Source: an uncultured Stenotrophomonas sp.
GTDB taxonomy: Bacteria; Pseudomonadota; Gammaproteobacteria; Xanthomonadales; Xanthomonadaceae
NCBI RefSeq assembly: GCF_913778665.1
Contig: NZ_CAJYVQ010000006.1
Coordinates: 62,001 to 126,000 of the forward strand
Reading direction: 5' to 3'
DNA: 64,000 nt
Part shown: positions 1 through 9,358 of the stretch, piece by piece
How positions within the stretch are numbered: the stretch's first letter is position 1
How the letters are laid out: each line of letters starts with the position of its first letter
Made by a program: the position numbers and the translations under genes
The notes under the pieces: model-generated
Told to the model about the DNA's origin: nothing
Seen by the model: only the letters and a program-made list of their open reading frames with translations
Database searches by the model: none

Positions 1-212
1 CCGGAGACCACGTGGATCAGCTGATGCTCGTCCAATCCGGTCTGAACGGTCAGCTCATGCAGGAACTCTTCCGTCGATTTCAGCGCCCGATAATCCGACC
101 AGCGCTTGTTGACGGACTGGCACAGCGCGGTGGCGCTGATGTAGCCGTCACGGGCGCGCTGCGGGATCACGGTGCCTTCCTCCATGCGCGGGATCAGGGT
201 CATCTGCTGCAT
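1..212 (-). CDS. KilA-N domain protein, N-terminal part (runs off left edge)
   Basis: Reading leftward from an ATG at 212, preceded by a GAGGTGAC ribosome binding site, about 70 codons are visible before the window ends. The protein begins MQQMTLIPRMEEG and contains DGYISATALCQ, KRWSDY and KSTEEFLHEL. These match the KilA-N fold, a DNA-binding module of phage and large DNA virus proteins. Its role here is unknown; it may be a prophage remnant or a domesticated regulator. The C-terminal part, where any partner domain would lie, is outside the window, so completeness cannot be judged. Confidence 0.7.
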   Translation of the reverse strand, partial: MQQMTLIPRMEEGTVIPQRARDGYISATALCQSVNKRWSDYRALKSTEEFLHELTVQTGLDEHQLIHVVS

Positions 213-302
213 GCGTCACCTCGTGCCGTTGTGGGCCTGAGAGAGTAGGCAATGCAGGGCTCCCGGGTCTTTAGGAATCGTTGCGTTATTCGTGGCGCTG
301 CC

Positions 303-378
303 TGTGTAGCGTCGAGCTTGCTCGACTGCTTCTGCGACGTAAGGGCCAGGAGCCGTTGAGCAAGCTCGACGCTACACA
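303..378. repeat. SMAG-type REP pair, inverted
   Basis: Two copies of a GTAGCGTCGAGCTTGCTC-type element lie head to head. The arms 303-323 and 358-378 are perfect 21-bp inverted repeats around a 34-bp spacer, so the pair can fold into one long hairpin. Each copy also has its own small palindrome (GTCGAGC / GCTCGAC). This fits SMAG elements of S. maltophilia. It lies between the KilA-N gene and aceK. Confidence 0.85.
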
Positions 379-430
379 AGCTACCTCACGGCAGCGTATG
401 GTGGATGCCTGTCCTCCTGCCGAGCCGTGC

Positions 431-2161
431 ATGTCCCAGCCCGACATTTCCGCAGAGCTGGCACCGCGCATCGCGGTGGCCATCCGCGATGGTTTCGAGG
501 ATTACCACGCTCGATTCGCTGGCGTGACCGCGCGTGCACAGCAGCGCTTCGAGCAGCGCGACTGGGCCGGGGCGCGCCAGGATGCGGTCGAGCGCATCGC
601 CCTGTACGACCTGTGCATCGCGGCTCAGATGGACGCGCTGCGGCGCCTTGCCGGCGACGCCATCGGCGAGCGCACGCTGTGGCTGCAGGTGCGTGAGCAG
701 TACAGTGCACTGCTGCAGGGCCTGATCGACGCCGAGCTGTACAAGACCTTCTACAACACGCTGTCGCGACGGCTGTTCGCTACCCGCGGCGTGGACCCGG
801 CGCTGGAGTTCATCGCCTTCGATGTCGAGCCGTCCGATGCCATCACCCATCCGGTCGCGCGGCATACCTATGCCGTGTCGCCGACGCGGCCGGTGGAAGC
901 CTTGCAGCGGGTGCTGGCCGACTACCGCTTCGATATCCCGTATGCGCACCAGCTACGCTGCGCGGCCGCGATCGCGGTGCGGCTGCAGGACGACCTCGCC
1001 CATTGGGGCGATACGCCGGTGCGCAGCATCGAGCTGCTCGACACCGTGTTCTATCGCGAGCGCCGTGCCTACCTGGTCGGTCGCGTGTTCGGCGAGCATC
1101 GCTTCTCGCCGTGCGTGATCGCGCTGGTCAACGACGAACGTGGCCTGCGCGCCGATGCGGTGTTGACCCGGCGCCGCGACGTGGCCCATCTGTTCGGCGT
1201 GTCGCGCAGCTACTTCCAGGCCAACCTGGCCACGGTCGGCGACGCGGTGGTGTTCCTGCGCAGCCTGCTGCCGGGCAAGCCGATCGACGAGATCTACACC
1301 GTGCTTGGTCGCGCCAAGCAAGGCAAGACCGAGCGCTACCGCACCTTCTTCCGCCACTTCAACGAGCATCCGCAGGAGCGGCTGGCGCATGCCGAAGGTA
1401 CGCCGGGCATGGTCATGGCGGTGTTCACCCTGCCCAGCTACCCGCTGGTGTTCAAGCTGATCCGCGACCGTTTCGCCTGGCCCAAGGCGATGTCGCGGCA
1501 GCAGGTGGAAGAGAAGTACGCGCTGGTGTTCAACCTCGACCGCGTCGGTCGCCTGCTCGATGCACAGCCCTACCGCCACCTGCGCTTCCCGCGTGAGCGT
1601 TTCGCGCCGGCCTTGCTGGAGGAACTGCTGCGGCAATGCGCGCAGAGCGTGCGCGTCGATGGCGATGAGGTGGAGATCGCGCTGTGCTATGTACAGCGCC
1701 GCTTCCGTCCATTGAACCTGTACCTGCGCGAGCAGGGCGGTGAGGCGGTGCGCGCGGCGGTGCTCGACTACGCGCAGGCAATCACCGACATGGCGCGCAA
1801 CAACATCTTCCCCGGCGACATGCTGCCGAAGAACTTCGGCGTGTCCCGGCATGGCCGCGCCGTGTTCTACGATTACGATGAGCTGTGCCTGGTCAGCGAC
1901 TGCGTGTTCCGTGCCTGGCCGAAGCCGCGCACACCGGAGGACGCGCTGGCCGACGAACCGTGGTTCCATGTCGGTCCGCGTGACGTTTTTCCCGAGCGCT
2001 TCGGTCCGTTCATGGGCCTGCCGGCAGGCGAACTGGCGGCGGTGCGCGAGCATTACCGGCACCTGTTCGACCCAGCCTGGTGGCAGGGCCTGCAGGCGCG
2101 CTTTGCCAACGCCGATTACCCCGATACGCCACCCTATGCGGTAGCCCATCGCTTGGCCTAG
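431..2161 (+). CDS. aceK: isocitrate dehydrogenase kinase/phosphatase AceK
   Basis: AceK phosphorylates and dephosphorylates isocitrate dehydrogenase in the cytoplasm and so sets the flux split between the TCA cycle and the glyoxylate shunt. The frame is open upstream through a REP pair, but the ATG at 431 ([10 protein letters not shown]) gives 576 aa, the normal family length. Family motifs include [36 protein letters not shown] (regulatory/ATP-binding domain) and DMLPKNFGV with [10 protein letters not shown] (catalytic kinase core). No aceA or aceB is adjacent, unlike the enterobacterial aceBAK operon. The ribosome binding site before 431 is weak. Confidence 0.95.
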   Translation: MSQPDISAELAPRIAVAIRDGFEDYHARFAGVTARAQQRFEQRDWAGARQDAVERIALYDLCIAAQMDALRRLAGDAIGERTLWLQVREQYSALLQGLIDAELYKTFYNTLSRRLFATRGVDPALEFIAFDVEPSDAITHPVARHTYAVSPTRPVEALQRVLADYRFDIPYAHQLRCAAAIAVRLQDDLAHWGDTPVRSIELLDTVFYRERRAYLVGRVFGEHRFSPCVIALVNDERGLRADAVLTRRRDVAHLFGVSRSYFQANLATVGDAVVFLRSLLPGKPIDEIYTVLGRAKQGKTERYRTFFRHFNEHPQERLAHAEGTPGMVMAVFTLPSYPLVFKLIRDRFAWPKAMSRQQVEEKYALVFNLDRVGRLLDAQPYRHLRFPRERFAPALLEELLRQCAQSVRVDGDEVEIALCYVQRRFRPLNLYLREQGGEAVRAAVLDYAQAITDMARNNIFPGDMLPKNFGVSRHGRAVFYDYDELCLVSDCVFRAWPKPRTPEDALADEPWFHVGPRDVFPERFGPFMGLPAGELAAVREHYRHLFDPAWWQGLQARFANADYPDTPPYAVAHRLA

Positions 2162-2227
2162 CCAGGCCGGACTATTACCGATGTGAAGACTGGGTTACGC
2201 TCGGCGTTCATCACCAAGGATCCGGCA

Positions 2228-3115
2228 ATGATGCGCCCCCCTCTGTTCCTCGCCCTTGCGTTGGCCGTCGGTGCCGGCGCTGCGCTGCAGCCCCACGACG
2301 CCAGCGCGCAGTCCACGCGCGAGGTACGTGCCACCACCGAACTGAGCATGACCCTGACCGGAAAGATCGAGGTCACCGCCGACGGTGCGGTCAGCGACCT
2401 GGTGCTCGACCAGAAGGCGAACATCGGCGCGGGTGTTGCAGCCTTTGTTGAACGCACCATTCGACCCTGGCGCTTCGAACCGACGCTCGTGGATGGCAAG
2501 GCTGTCGCCGTCCAGGCGCCACTGCGCATGCGCCTGCGCGGCAAGTCCACTGGCAAGGGCGACTACGAAGTCAGCATGACCAGTGTGGATTTCAGCGATT
2601 ACGACCCGAAGGCTACCGATTCGGTAACCGCAAAGCGGCTGACGCCGCCGCGCTATCCGGACGAGGCGATCAGGGTCGGTGGCCAGGGTGAAGTGATGCT
2701 GATCGTCAAGGTCGCCCGTGACGGCACGGTGGCCGACGTCATCGCCGAGCAGGTCAACATGACCGTGGCGGGACCGGAACGGACCATGGCCAAGCTACGC
2801 GATGTGCTGGCCAAGGCCAGTATCGCTACCGCGCGCAAATGGACCTTCATCGCCCCGACCACTGGCGAGGACGCCGCAAGTGAGTTCTGGTCGGTGCGCG
2901 TGCCGGTGAGCTATGCGTTCACGGATGATCACAATGCCGCGGTCGAGCGCAATGGGCGCTGGCGGGCGTTCATTCCAGGGCCGAAACAGCGCGCACCGTG
3001 GGTGACCGGTGACGCTGCGGAAGCCGGCAGCGACCTGCTGCCCGAGGGTGGCGTCTACATGGTCGACGGCGCCAAGCGCGGCCTGCGCCTGCTCACTCCG
3101 CTGGAACAGGGCTGA
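2228..3115 (+). CDS. TonB C-terminal domain protein (energy-transducer-like)
   Basis: The start ATG at 2228 follows AAGGA and gives 295 aa with an N-terminal signal peptide (MMRPPLFLALALAVGAGAA, cleavage near ASAQS). A TonB C-terminal-like domain sits around residues 145-235 (RLTPPRYPDEAIRVGGQGEV, then VKVARDGTVADV and ARKWTFIAP). No clear membrane anchor, Pro-rich spacer or ExbB/ExbD partner is present, so it may be a periplasmic TonB-fold protein rather than a working energy transducer. It stands alone between aceK and a convergent GGDEF gene. The domain family is secure; the function is not known. Confidence 0.7.
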   Translation: MMRPPLFLALALAVGAGAALQPHDASAQSTREVRATTELSMTLTGKIEVTADGAVSDLVLDQKANIGAGVAAFVERTIRPWRFEPTLVDGKAVAVQAPLRMRLRGKSTGKGDYEVSMTSVDFSDYDPKATDSVTAKRLTPPRYPDEAIRVGGQGEVMLIVKVARDGTVADVIAEQVNMTVAGPERTMAKLRDVLAKASIATARKWTFIAPTTGEDAASEFWSVRVPVSYAFTDDHNAAVERNGRWRAFIPGPKQRAPWVTGDAAEAGSDLLPEGGVYMVDGAKRGLRLLTPLEQG

Positions 3116-3124
3116 GTGCAGTGT

Positions 3125-3147
3125 CGGAGCCGGGCAAACCGGCTCCG
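3125..3147. terminator. perfect 9-bp hairpin between convergent genes
   Basis: CGGAGCCGG at 3125-3133 and CCGGCTCCG at 3139-3147 form a perfect stem around a 5-nt loop. It lies between the convergent TonB-like and GGDEF genes, whose stops are 35 bp apart. There is no U-run, so it is either a weak bidirectional terminator or a REP-like element. Confidence 0.5.
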
Positions 3148-3149
3148 CG

Positions 3150-4784
3150 TCAGTCGGCGTAGGGGTAGACCACCACCCGGTTGCGGCCCTGCTCCTTGGC
3201 CAGGTACAGCGCCTTGTCGGCCAGCCGCAGCGCCTGCTCGGCGTCGACATGGAAGCTGGGGAAGTGGGCCACGCCGAGCGACACAGTGATGGCGCCGACT
3301 GGCTCGAATGGATGGTCGGCGATGTGCTGGCGCAGGCGTTCGGCGGCCTGGCGCGCCGATTCGGTGCCGATGCCGGGCAACAGCAGCAGGAACTCCTCGC
3401 CACCGGCACGGCAGAGAATGTCGCTGTCGCGCGAGTAGCGGCGCATCTGGTCGGCGATATGGACGATGGCGGCATCACCGATGTCATGGCCGTGGCCGTC
3501 ATTGATCGACTTGAAGCGGTCGATGTCCAATGCCAGGATCGCGAACGGAATGCCCTGCACCTGCAGCGCATCCAGCGCCTGCTGCAGGCCACGGCGGTTG
3601 AGCAGGCCGGTCAGCGGGTCGGTGCGGCTGGCGCGGTTGAGCGTACCGATGCGGTCCTGCAGCGCGTTGAAACTGTGGAGCACGGCATGCTTCAGCTGCG
3701 CGACCTCGTAGTACCAGGCGCGGATGCCGCTGACATGGCTGATCGCGTTGCCGGTGTCTTCGCCCTGAACATTACGCGCCAGCTGCCACAGCGGCAGCGA
3801 GATGCGGCGCGCAAACCACCAGGTGACCAGCAGCGACAGCACGCCCAGCGGGATCGCGTTCCAGATCACCGCGGTCATCAGGCGCGACAACGGCTGCAGC
3901 GTGGCCTCGGTCGGGCGCTGGGCGATGATGCCCCAGCCAGTGGCCGGCACCGGTGCATAGCCGGCCAGCATCGACACACCGAGGTTGTTGCGCACCTGCT
4001 GCGCGCCGTGCTCGCCGCGCACCACGGCCTTCACCGCCGGGTTGCCGACCACGTAGTCGCCCACCCGCTTGCCATCGGCGTGGTACAGCAGGCGGCCATG
4101 GCGGTCGACCACGTACAGGTAGGAACCGTCGCGGTAGTAGTGCTTGCCCAGCAGCGTGTGCAGCGCACTGCGCTGGCGCAGGTACAGGGTGCCGCTGACG
4201 TAGCCGCGATAGCGACCGCCGCGGTCGAAGATCGGATGCGACAGCGAGACCAGCAGCTTGCCGGTGGCCGACTGGTACGGGTCGCTGATCATCGGTTGGC
4301 GCGCGGCCAGCGCCGCGTTGTTGCCGACGCTGTGCAGTACCTCGCCCTGCAGCTGCAGGGTCTGCGGCGAGGTGGCGATCACCAGGCCGTCGGCGTCCAC
4401 CACCAGCGAGGAGTTGAAGCTGTTGGTCTGCAGCTGCAGGCGACTGGCCTCGTCCTGGGCCTGCGCCGGATCGAGGTTGCCCTGGCCCAGCCGGGTGGCG
4501 GCGTAGGCCAGCTCCTGTTGCGCACCCAGCAGGAAGTTCTGGGTGGTCTCTGCCAGTTTGGTGGCATAGACGCGGTTGGCTTCCAGGGTGTTGCCGACCA
4601 GCTGGTCACGCTGCACCCGGTAGCTGGCCAGCAGCGTATTGGCCAGCGCGATGATGGCGCTGAGCAGGGCCAGGGCAAGGATCAGCTTGCCCAGGTTGAG
4701 GCGGGGCGAAATCAGGCGCATGCGGAGCAGAGTCGGGCGGAGGGCGCGCAGCGCGCGCGGGCGCCGCCGGGTGCGGGGCTGCAT
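3150..4784 (-). CDS. membrane diguanylate cyclase with periplasmic Cache sensor
   Basis: This enzyme likely makes cyclic di-GMP in response to a periplasmic signal. An N-terminal membrane segment (LGKLILALALLSAIIALANT) is followed by a large Cache-type domain (RGYVSGTLYLRQRS, YYRDGSYLYVVDRHGRLLYH), a second membrane segment (LGVLSLLVTWWFARR), a HAMP-like linker and a C-terminal GGDEF domain. The catalytic motif is GGEEF, about 80 residues from the C-terminus, and RDSD lies exactly five residues before it, so an inhibitory I-site is present. ATG at 4784 gives 544 aa; a GTG at 4793 and an ATG at 4721 are alternatives. No EAL domain is present. The ligand is unknown. Confidence 0.88.
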   Translation of the reverse strand: MQPRTRRRPRALRALRPTLLRMRLISPRLNLGKLILALALLSAIIALANTLLASYRVQRDQLVGNTLEANRVYATKLAETTQNFLLGAQQELAYAATRLGQGNLDPAQAQDEASRLQLQTNSFNSSLVVDADGLVIATSPQTLQLQGEVLHSVGNNAALAARQPMISDPYQSATGKLLVSLSHPIFDRGGRYRGYVSGTLYLRQRSALHTLLGKHYYRDGSYLYVVDRHGRLLYHADGKRVGDYVVGNPAVKAVVRGEHGAQQVRNNLGVSMLAGYAPVPATGWGIIAQRPTEATLQPLSRLMTAVIWNAIPLGVLSLLVTWWFARRISLPLWQLARNVQGEDTGNAISHVSGIRAWYYEVAQLKHAVLHSFNALQDRIGTLNRASRTDPLTGLLNRRGLQQALDALQVQGIPFAILALDIDRFKSINDGHGHDIGDAAIVHIADQMRRYSRDSDILCRAGGEEFLLLLPGIGTESARQAAERLRQHIADHPFEPVGAITVSLGVAHFPSFHVDAEQALRLADKALYLAKEQGRNRVVVYPYAD

Positions 4785-4835
4785 TATCGCCACAAACCGG
4801 GCCGCTGCGGGTGAAGCGTGCCGCCGCTGTGAGGC

Positions 4836-5852
4836 TCAGCGCTGCAGGCGGCGCTGCAGGGTCTGGCGGATCTGTTCGGCACTCTCGGCCTGCAGCGGGG
4901 CCAGCACGCCACGCGCCTCGGGCGGAATATGTGCGCTGGTCGACAGATCGGCGTCGAACACATAGTGATCGAGCATCGCGCGCCAGTGCGCACGCTGTGT
5001 TTCGGGCAGATCACGCAGCGCGAGGATCGAGAGCATCAGCGCGTTCATCGGCGAATCCATCCATGCCGGCACCGGGCGCCACCAGCTGTTGACCAGCACG
5101 TTGAACGCGTCCAACCCTTCCATGTGGTGCCACCACAGCGAAGGGATGTAGACCGCGTCGCCTGCGGCCAGCTCGGCCACCTGGGCCTGCGCCAGCGCCT
5201 CGCGGAAGCGTGGAAACCGCTCGAAATCGGGCGCGTGGAAGTCAACCAGGCTGATCGCCTGCCCGGCCGGGGTGAAATCGAGCGGGCCGATGTACAGATT
5301 GCGCACCTGCTCGGGCGCAAACAGGGTGACCCGACGCCGACCGGCGGCCACGCAGGCCAGGTTGTCGGGCACGTCCTGATGCGCGGCAATGCGCGAACGG
5401 TTGCCGATCCAGATGCTGGTGAGGGGATCGGCGACGCCCAGCGGCAGCGGGTTGTGTGCGCTGAAGCCGGGCAGGAAGCTGTCCAGGGTGGTCGAGGCCA
5501 CGTAGATCGATGGCGGCGACGGATGGGCGGCGTACTTCAGCAACGTGGCCAGCACCACTTTCAAGGGCACCTGCTCGCGGCGGAAATTGAAGCCGCTCAT
5601 GTCCGCGTTGTAGAACAGCCGGCCGCCGGTCTCGGGCGCCGCCGTGGTGGCGGTAACCGGCATCTGGCCGGGGTCGAAGCCCGCCAGATGGGCGGCCACC
5701 GCGGCAGGCGATACCCGTGCGGCGGAAACCACAGGCCAGTGCGAGACCAGCCCGCGGATCACCTTGGGTGTGGTCCAGCCGGGCAGCTGCGCGGCCAGGT
5801 CTGCCGGTTGCAGGCCGTGGATCTCTTCGATGGGGCAGGGCAGGGGCAGCAT
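4836..5852 (-). CDS. cupin-like / JmjC-type protein downstream of the TonB-dependent receptor
   Basis: This 338-aa protein has the cupin_8/JmjC-like double-stranded beta-helix of putative Fe(II)/2-oxoglutarate-dependent oxygenases. Possible metal ligands are His-x-Asp in IAAHQDVPDNLA and a later His in YIPSLWWHHMEGL. GDAVYIPSLWWHH is typical of this family, which in Xanthomonadales is often linked to TonB-dependent receptors for carbohydrates. It lies 111 bp downstream of the receptor gene on the same strand, separated by two SMAG-type repeats, so co-transcription is plausible but not assured. The substrate is unknown. Confidence 0.75.
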   Translation of the reverse strand: MLPLPCPIEEIHGLQPADLAAQLPGWTTPKVIRGLVSHWPVVSAARVSPAAVAAHLAGFDPGQMPVTATTAAPETGGRLFYNADMSGFNFRREQVPLKVVLATLLKYAAHPSPPSIYVASTTLDSFLPGFSAHNPLPLGVADPLTSIWIGNRSRIAAHQDVPDNLACVAAGRRRVTLFAPEQVRNLYIGPLDFTPAGQAISLVDFHAPDFERFPRFREALAQAQVAELAAGDAVYIPSLWWHHMEGLDAFNVLVNSWWRPVPAWMDSPMNALMLSILALRDLPETQRAHWRAMLDHYVFDADLSTSAHIPPEARGVLAPLQAESAEQIRQTLQRRLQR

Positions 5853-5872
5853 GCGCGGTTGTCCGGGGCGGC

Positions 5873-5948
5873 GTGGCGCCGGGCCGGGGCCCGGCGCTAC
5901 GGAGGTGCACGAGCCGGCCCTGTGCAGCCGAGTCGGCGCTCGGCTCCA
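5873..5948. repeat. two SMAG-type palindromes
   Basis: Elements at 5873-5900 (minus strand begins GTAGCGCCGGGCCC) and 5923-5948 (minus strand begins GTGGAGCCGAGCGCC) fill the gap between the receptor and cupin genes. Both are imperfect GTAG-headed palindromes of the SMAG kind and may stabilise or attenuate the mRNA between the two genes. Confidence 0.7.
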
Positions 5949-5963
5949 CAGTACCGCAGCCGG

Positions 5964-8960
5964 TCAGAACTTGTAGCGCACCCCGAACATGTAACGCGGC
6001 CCGGTCTGGGTCGCATAGCGCAGCATGTTGGTGTGGCGTGCGTAGGTGCGCATGGTTTCGTCGGTCAGGTTGATCGCTTCCAGGCTCAGCGTCAGCTGGT
6101 CGCTGACCGCATAACTGATGTTGAGATCGACCTGGCCGTAGGCAGCGGTGTAGTTCGGGTTCGGGCCCTGGCCGCCGATGCCGTTGAGGAACTTGTCGCG
6201 CCAGTTGTAGGCCGCACGGATCTGCCACTTGTACTTCTCGTAGAACGCCACGACGTTGGCCGAGTCGCTCAGGCCGATCATCGGGTACTGGTCACCCAGG
6301 CTGAGATTGTCGAAGGTCAGGCCGGACTTCACCTTGGTGTAGTTGGCGGCCACGCCGAAGCCGGATTGGCCGAACAGGTGCTGCACCGCCACTTCCCAGC
6401 CCTGCAGGTGGTCGGAGTGCTGGTTGGCCGGTACGGTGGTATCGAAGCCGGCTACCGGATCGCCGGGCTGGCCGGTAATGGTGCCGGTCATCTGCCCGGC
6501 TGAGTTGCGGCCGGTGTAGTTCACGCCCGGTGCACCGGCGTGGTTGGTGAAGATGTAGTCGCGGATGCACGGCATGTCGGTCGCACCGCAACCCGAGGCC
6601 AGCGCTTCGTTCCAGTAGGCACCACCCACCGGCGTGTGCAGATTGCCGGTGTTCTCGCGCACGATGGTGTTGCTGATGAAGTTCTTGATGTTCTTGCGGA
6701 AGAAGCCGACCGAGGCGTAGCTGGATTCGCCGTAGTACCACTCCAGCGACAGGTCGAAGTTGTCCGACACCAGCGGTTCCAGTGCGGGATTGCCGCGCGA
6801 GCCGGTGCCGCCCTGGGTACGCACGATGTCATCCACGCGCGAACCGCTCTGGATCTGCGTCCAGCCCGGGCGGCCGATGCTGCGGCTGTAGCTGCCGCGC
6901 AGCGCCAGCGCATCGCTGATGTCCAGCTTCAGGTCCAGGTTCGGCAGCACGTAGTCGTACTTGCCTTTGCCACCGACGAACGTTCCGCTGGGGGCGTAAG
7001 TGATGTTGAACTCGTTGGCCGAGCCCCAGCTGATGCCGTTCGGAACGCGGACCAGCGCCAGTGATTCCACTTCGGTCTGTTCGTAGCGCACGCCGGCCGC
7101 CACGTGCAGCGGCATCGACCCGTCGAAGCTGGTGCGGTACTGCATGTAGGCACTCTTGGACTTCTCGGTGGTGCGGATGTCCTCGGAGTATTCGGTCGGC
7201 GCCACATAGCAGCTCGGGCAGGGCGGATCGGCCTGGGTGCCGACCTGCGCCGCGCGTTCGCGCAGTCGGTCGAAATCAAACACCAGGAAACGACCGGTCA
7301 TGCGCGGATCGTTGTGCCCGGAGAACGACTTGAAGTAGCGGCTCATGTCGTCGGCGTACCAGATGCTGTCATCGTAGTCGCTGGCATCACCCAGGCCACC
7401 CCACGAGTTGCGCTGCATGATGGCCGAGGCCGAGCGGTTTTCCACCTTGGCGAAGCCGGCGCCGAAATCCAGCGCGGAGTAGTCGGCGAAGCGGAAGGTG
7501 CCGCGCCCCTGGTACTGCGCCACCTTGGACTTGTTGTAGCTGTTCTGGAACACCGAACCGGTGACCAGCGCCTGCGACGGCTGCACGCCACCTGGCGGCA
7601 GTTCCATGTGGATGATCGGCAGGTCGCCGCTGTAATCCACGGTGGTCTTGCCACGCACGAACGCCGCCACGCCGAGCACGCCAGCCGAGCCGTACGGACC
7701 GTCCGGCTGCGATTCGGCGGTGGAGTTGTGCGCGTCGAAGGACAGGTCCAGCGCGTCGTTGACTTCCCAGTCGACGTTGAAGCCCAGCGAGTGCATGGTG
7801 TTGCTGGTGGCCAGTTTCATGCCGCCCATCGACACGTCCGACCCGGTCATGTCCTCGCTGTAGATGATCGGTGCCGACACCGGGCCGTTGGTCCAGGTGC
7901 TGTCGCCGGGCCCGTAGTTGAACCACACCGACAGCTCGCTGCGCTGCTGCTGCACCTTGTTCTCGACGTAGGTGTAGTCCAGCGTGGTGGTCACGTTGTC
8001 CGCCGGTTTCCACTGGAAGGTGGCCTGGCCGTTGGTGCGCTGGCGCTGCACCGCGTTGACGTTGTACGCGGTGTTCTGCGGACGGCCGTACACATCGTTC
8101 GGGCCGGGGCGGTTGGTGATGCGGTCCGAATAGCCCTGGCCCGGCAGCGGCAGGGCGCGGCCATCGCTGGCGTCGTTGCCGCGGAAGGTGGCCCAGCCCT
8201 CGGCCACGGTGGCCTGGTTGAAGCCCGAATCGCGTTCCTGGTGGCTGGCACTGAGTGCCACGCCGAAGCGGTCGTCGGCGTAGCGCTGGCTGAAGATGCC
8301 GGACAGTTCACCGGTCACGCTGGAGCCCTGCAGTGTGACCGGCAGATTGTCGTTGGACGAATCGTTGACCGCCTTCATGCCCAGGCTGATCACCGGCTCG
8401 GCTTCCAGCGGACGCAGCGTCTTGATGTTGATCGTGGCACCGATGCCGCCGGCCGGATTGTCGGCGCGGCCGGTCTTGTAGACCTCCACCGCCGACACCG
8501 ATTCGGAGGCCAGGTTGGCGAAGTCGAACGAGCGCGAACTGGACAGGCCGGCACCGCCGATGCCGAGGTTGGACGCGGGCATCTGCCGGCCGTTCAACAG
8601 CACCAGGTTGTAGTCCGGGCCGATGCCGCGCACGGTCACCTTGGAGCCTTCGCCGCTGGAGGTGCGGTCGATCGATACGCCGCTGATGCGCTGCAGCGAT
8701 TCGGCCAGGTTGGTATCCGGGAACTTGCCGATGTCCTCGGCGACGATGCCATCGACCACGCCCTGGCTGTCGCGCTTGAGGTTCATCGAAGAGGTGAGAC
8801 TGCCGCGGATACCGGTGACCTGCACCGTATCGAGCGTGGCCGGGTCGGCCGGATCGCGGCCCGCAGCGGGTGCATCCTGCGCCCAGGCGGGCGCAGCCAG
8901 GGCCGCGAGCAGCGCGGAAGTGAGCATCGTCTTGCGAGGTACGGCCGTGTACGTCTTCAT
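5964..8960 (-). CDS. TonB-dependent receptor, carbohydrate-type
   Basis: This outer-membrane receptor imports a substrate, probably an oligosaccharide, using TonB energy. ATG at 8960 follows GGAGGGAG and gives 998 aa. The signal peptide (TMLTSALLAALAAPAWAQ) is followed by a TonB-box-like LDTVQVTGIRGS, a plug domain (GKFPDTNLAESLQRISGVSI, VRGIGPDYNLVLLNGRQMP) and a long beta-barrel ending RYMFGVRYKF with the typical C-terminal Phe. The neighbouring FucP-type permease, LacI regulator and GH3 beta-glucosidase indicate a sugar rather than a siderophore. LacI-type operators lie upstream at 9049-9064 and 9186-9199. It belongs to the large receptor family of carbohydrate-utilisation (CUT) loci of Xanthomonadales. 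Confidence 0.93.
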   Translation of the reverse strand: MKTYTAVPRKTMLTSALLAALAAPAWAQDAPAAGRDPADPATLDTVQVTGIRGSLTSSMNLKRDSQGVVDGIVAEDIGKFPDTNLAESLQRISGVSIDRTSSGEGSKVTVRGIGPDYNLVLLNGRQMPASNLGIGGAGLSSSRSFDFANLASESVSAVEVYKTGRADNPAGGIGATINIKTLRPLEAEPVISLGMKAVNDSSNDNLPVTLQGSSVTGELSGIFSQRYADDRFGVALSASHQERDSGFNQATVAEGWATFRGNDASDGRALPLPGQGYSDRITNRPGPNDVYGRPQNTAYNVNAVQRQRTNGQATFQWKPADNVTTTLDYTYVENKVQQQRSELSVWFNYGPGDSTWTNGPVSAPIIYSEDMTGSDVSMGGMKLATSNTMHSLGFNVDWEVNDALDLSFDAHNSTAESQPDGPYGSAGVLGVAAFVRGKTTVDYSGDLPIIHMELPPGGVQPSQALVTGSVFQNSYNKSKVAQYQGRGTFRFADYSALDFGAGFAKVENRSASAIMQRNSWGGLGDASDYDDSIWYADDMSRYFKSFSGHNDPRMTGRFLVFDFDRLRERAAQVGTQADPPCPSCYVAPTEYSEDIRTTEKSKSAYMQYRTSFDGSMPLHVAAGVRYEQTEVESLALVRVPNGISWGSANEFNITYAPSGTFVGGKGKYDYVLPNLDLKLDISDALALRGSYSRSIGRPGWTQIQSGSRVDDIVRTQGGTGSRGNPALEPLVSDNFDLSLEWYYGESSYASVGFFRKNIKNFISNTIVRENTGNLHTPVGGAYWNEALASGCGATDMPCIRDYIFTNHAGAPGVNYTGRNSAGQMTGTITGQPGDPVAGFDTTVPANQHSDHLQGWEVAVQHLFGQSGFGVAANYTKVKSGLTFDNLSLGDQYPMIGLSDSANVVAFYEKYKWQIRAAYNWRDKFLNGIGGQGPNPNYTAAYGQVDLNISYAVSDQLTLSLEAINLTDETMRTYARHTNMLRYATQTGPRYMFGVRYKF

Positions 8961-9048
8961 GGAAGCTCCCTCCCCAGGGAATTCAGTGGTGGCGATCCTG
9001 CGTCGTCTCAATCAAGAGTTGGTGCGTGTGGCCGGATTGGAGCCACGG

Positions 9049-9064
9049 TTGACAGCGTTGTCAA
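9049..9064. promoter_or_regulatory. LacI-type operator upstream of the receptor gene
   Basis: TTGACAGCGTTGTCAA is a 16-bp palindrome with one imperfect base pair, 89 bp upstream of the receptor start at 8960. It has the central CG of LacI-family operators and matches the perfect copy at 11921-11934. The likely binder is the LacI protein encoded at 10666-11673. Confidence 0.7.
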
Positions 9065-9185
9065 CAAACTGCCATCAAGAGCGCCGCACGAATGGTCGCC
9101 GAGCGGGAGCTGTAACCGTTGCCAGAACGCCGCGCGCATCGGCGAATTGGCTTGTACTGCAGTATCTGCAGCGTTTTATCAGCAA

Positions 9186-9300
9186 TGACAGCGCTGCCAA
9201 TCCGAGTGCGCAAACGTGTTGTGCGCTGCAAAACAAAACTGCGCGGAGAGGGGCGCGCGGGGGATCGGCAAGGGAAGCTCTCGCGCTGACAGCGCTGGAC
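9186..9300. promoter_or_regulatory. further LacI-type operator copies before the sugar permease
   Basis: TGACAGCGCTGCCA at 9186-9199 differs by one base from the palindrome TGACAGCGCTGTCA. TGACAGCGCTGGAC at 9287-9300 keeps the left half and centre only. The second lies about 60 bp upstream of the permease start and could control it directly. The 398-bp gap 8961-9358 holds no convincing gene, only these control sites. Confidence 0.55.
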
Positions 9301-9358
9301 AAACTGGATGACGCGTCGCGTCTCGGGCATGACCGCCCGATGACTTCAATCACTGACC

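Noticed and set aside
303..378. Inverted repeats considered as transposon ends or a CRISPR unit
   Set aside because: No transposase, target-site duplication or regular spacer array; the GTAG heads and dispersed copies fit REP-like elements.
3125..3147. Hairpin considered a strong intrinsic terminator
   Set aside because: No T-run follows on either strand, so it is listed only as a weak or REP-like element.
3009..4814. A 601-codon plus-strand open frame over the diguanylate cyclase
   Set aside because: Antisense to a protein with an intact GGEEF active site; Val/Ala/Gln/His-rich shadow.
7104..9188. A 694-codon plus-strand open frame over the TonB-dependent receptor
   Set aside because: Antisense shadow of the receptor; no recognisable motifs.
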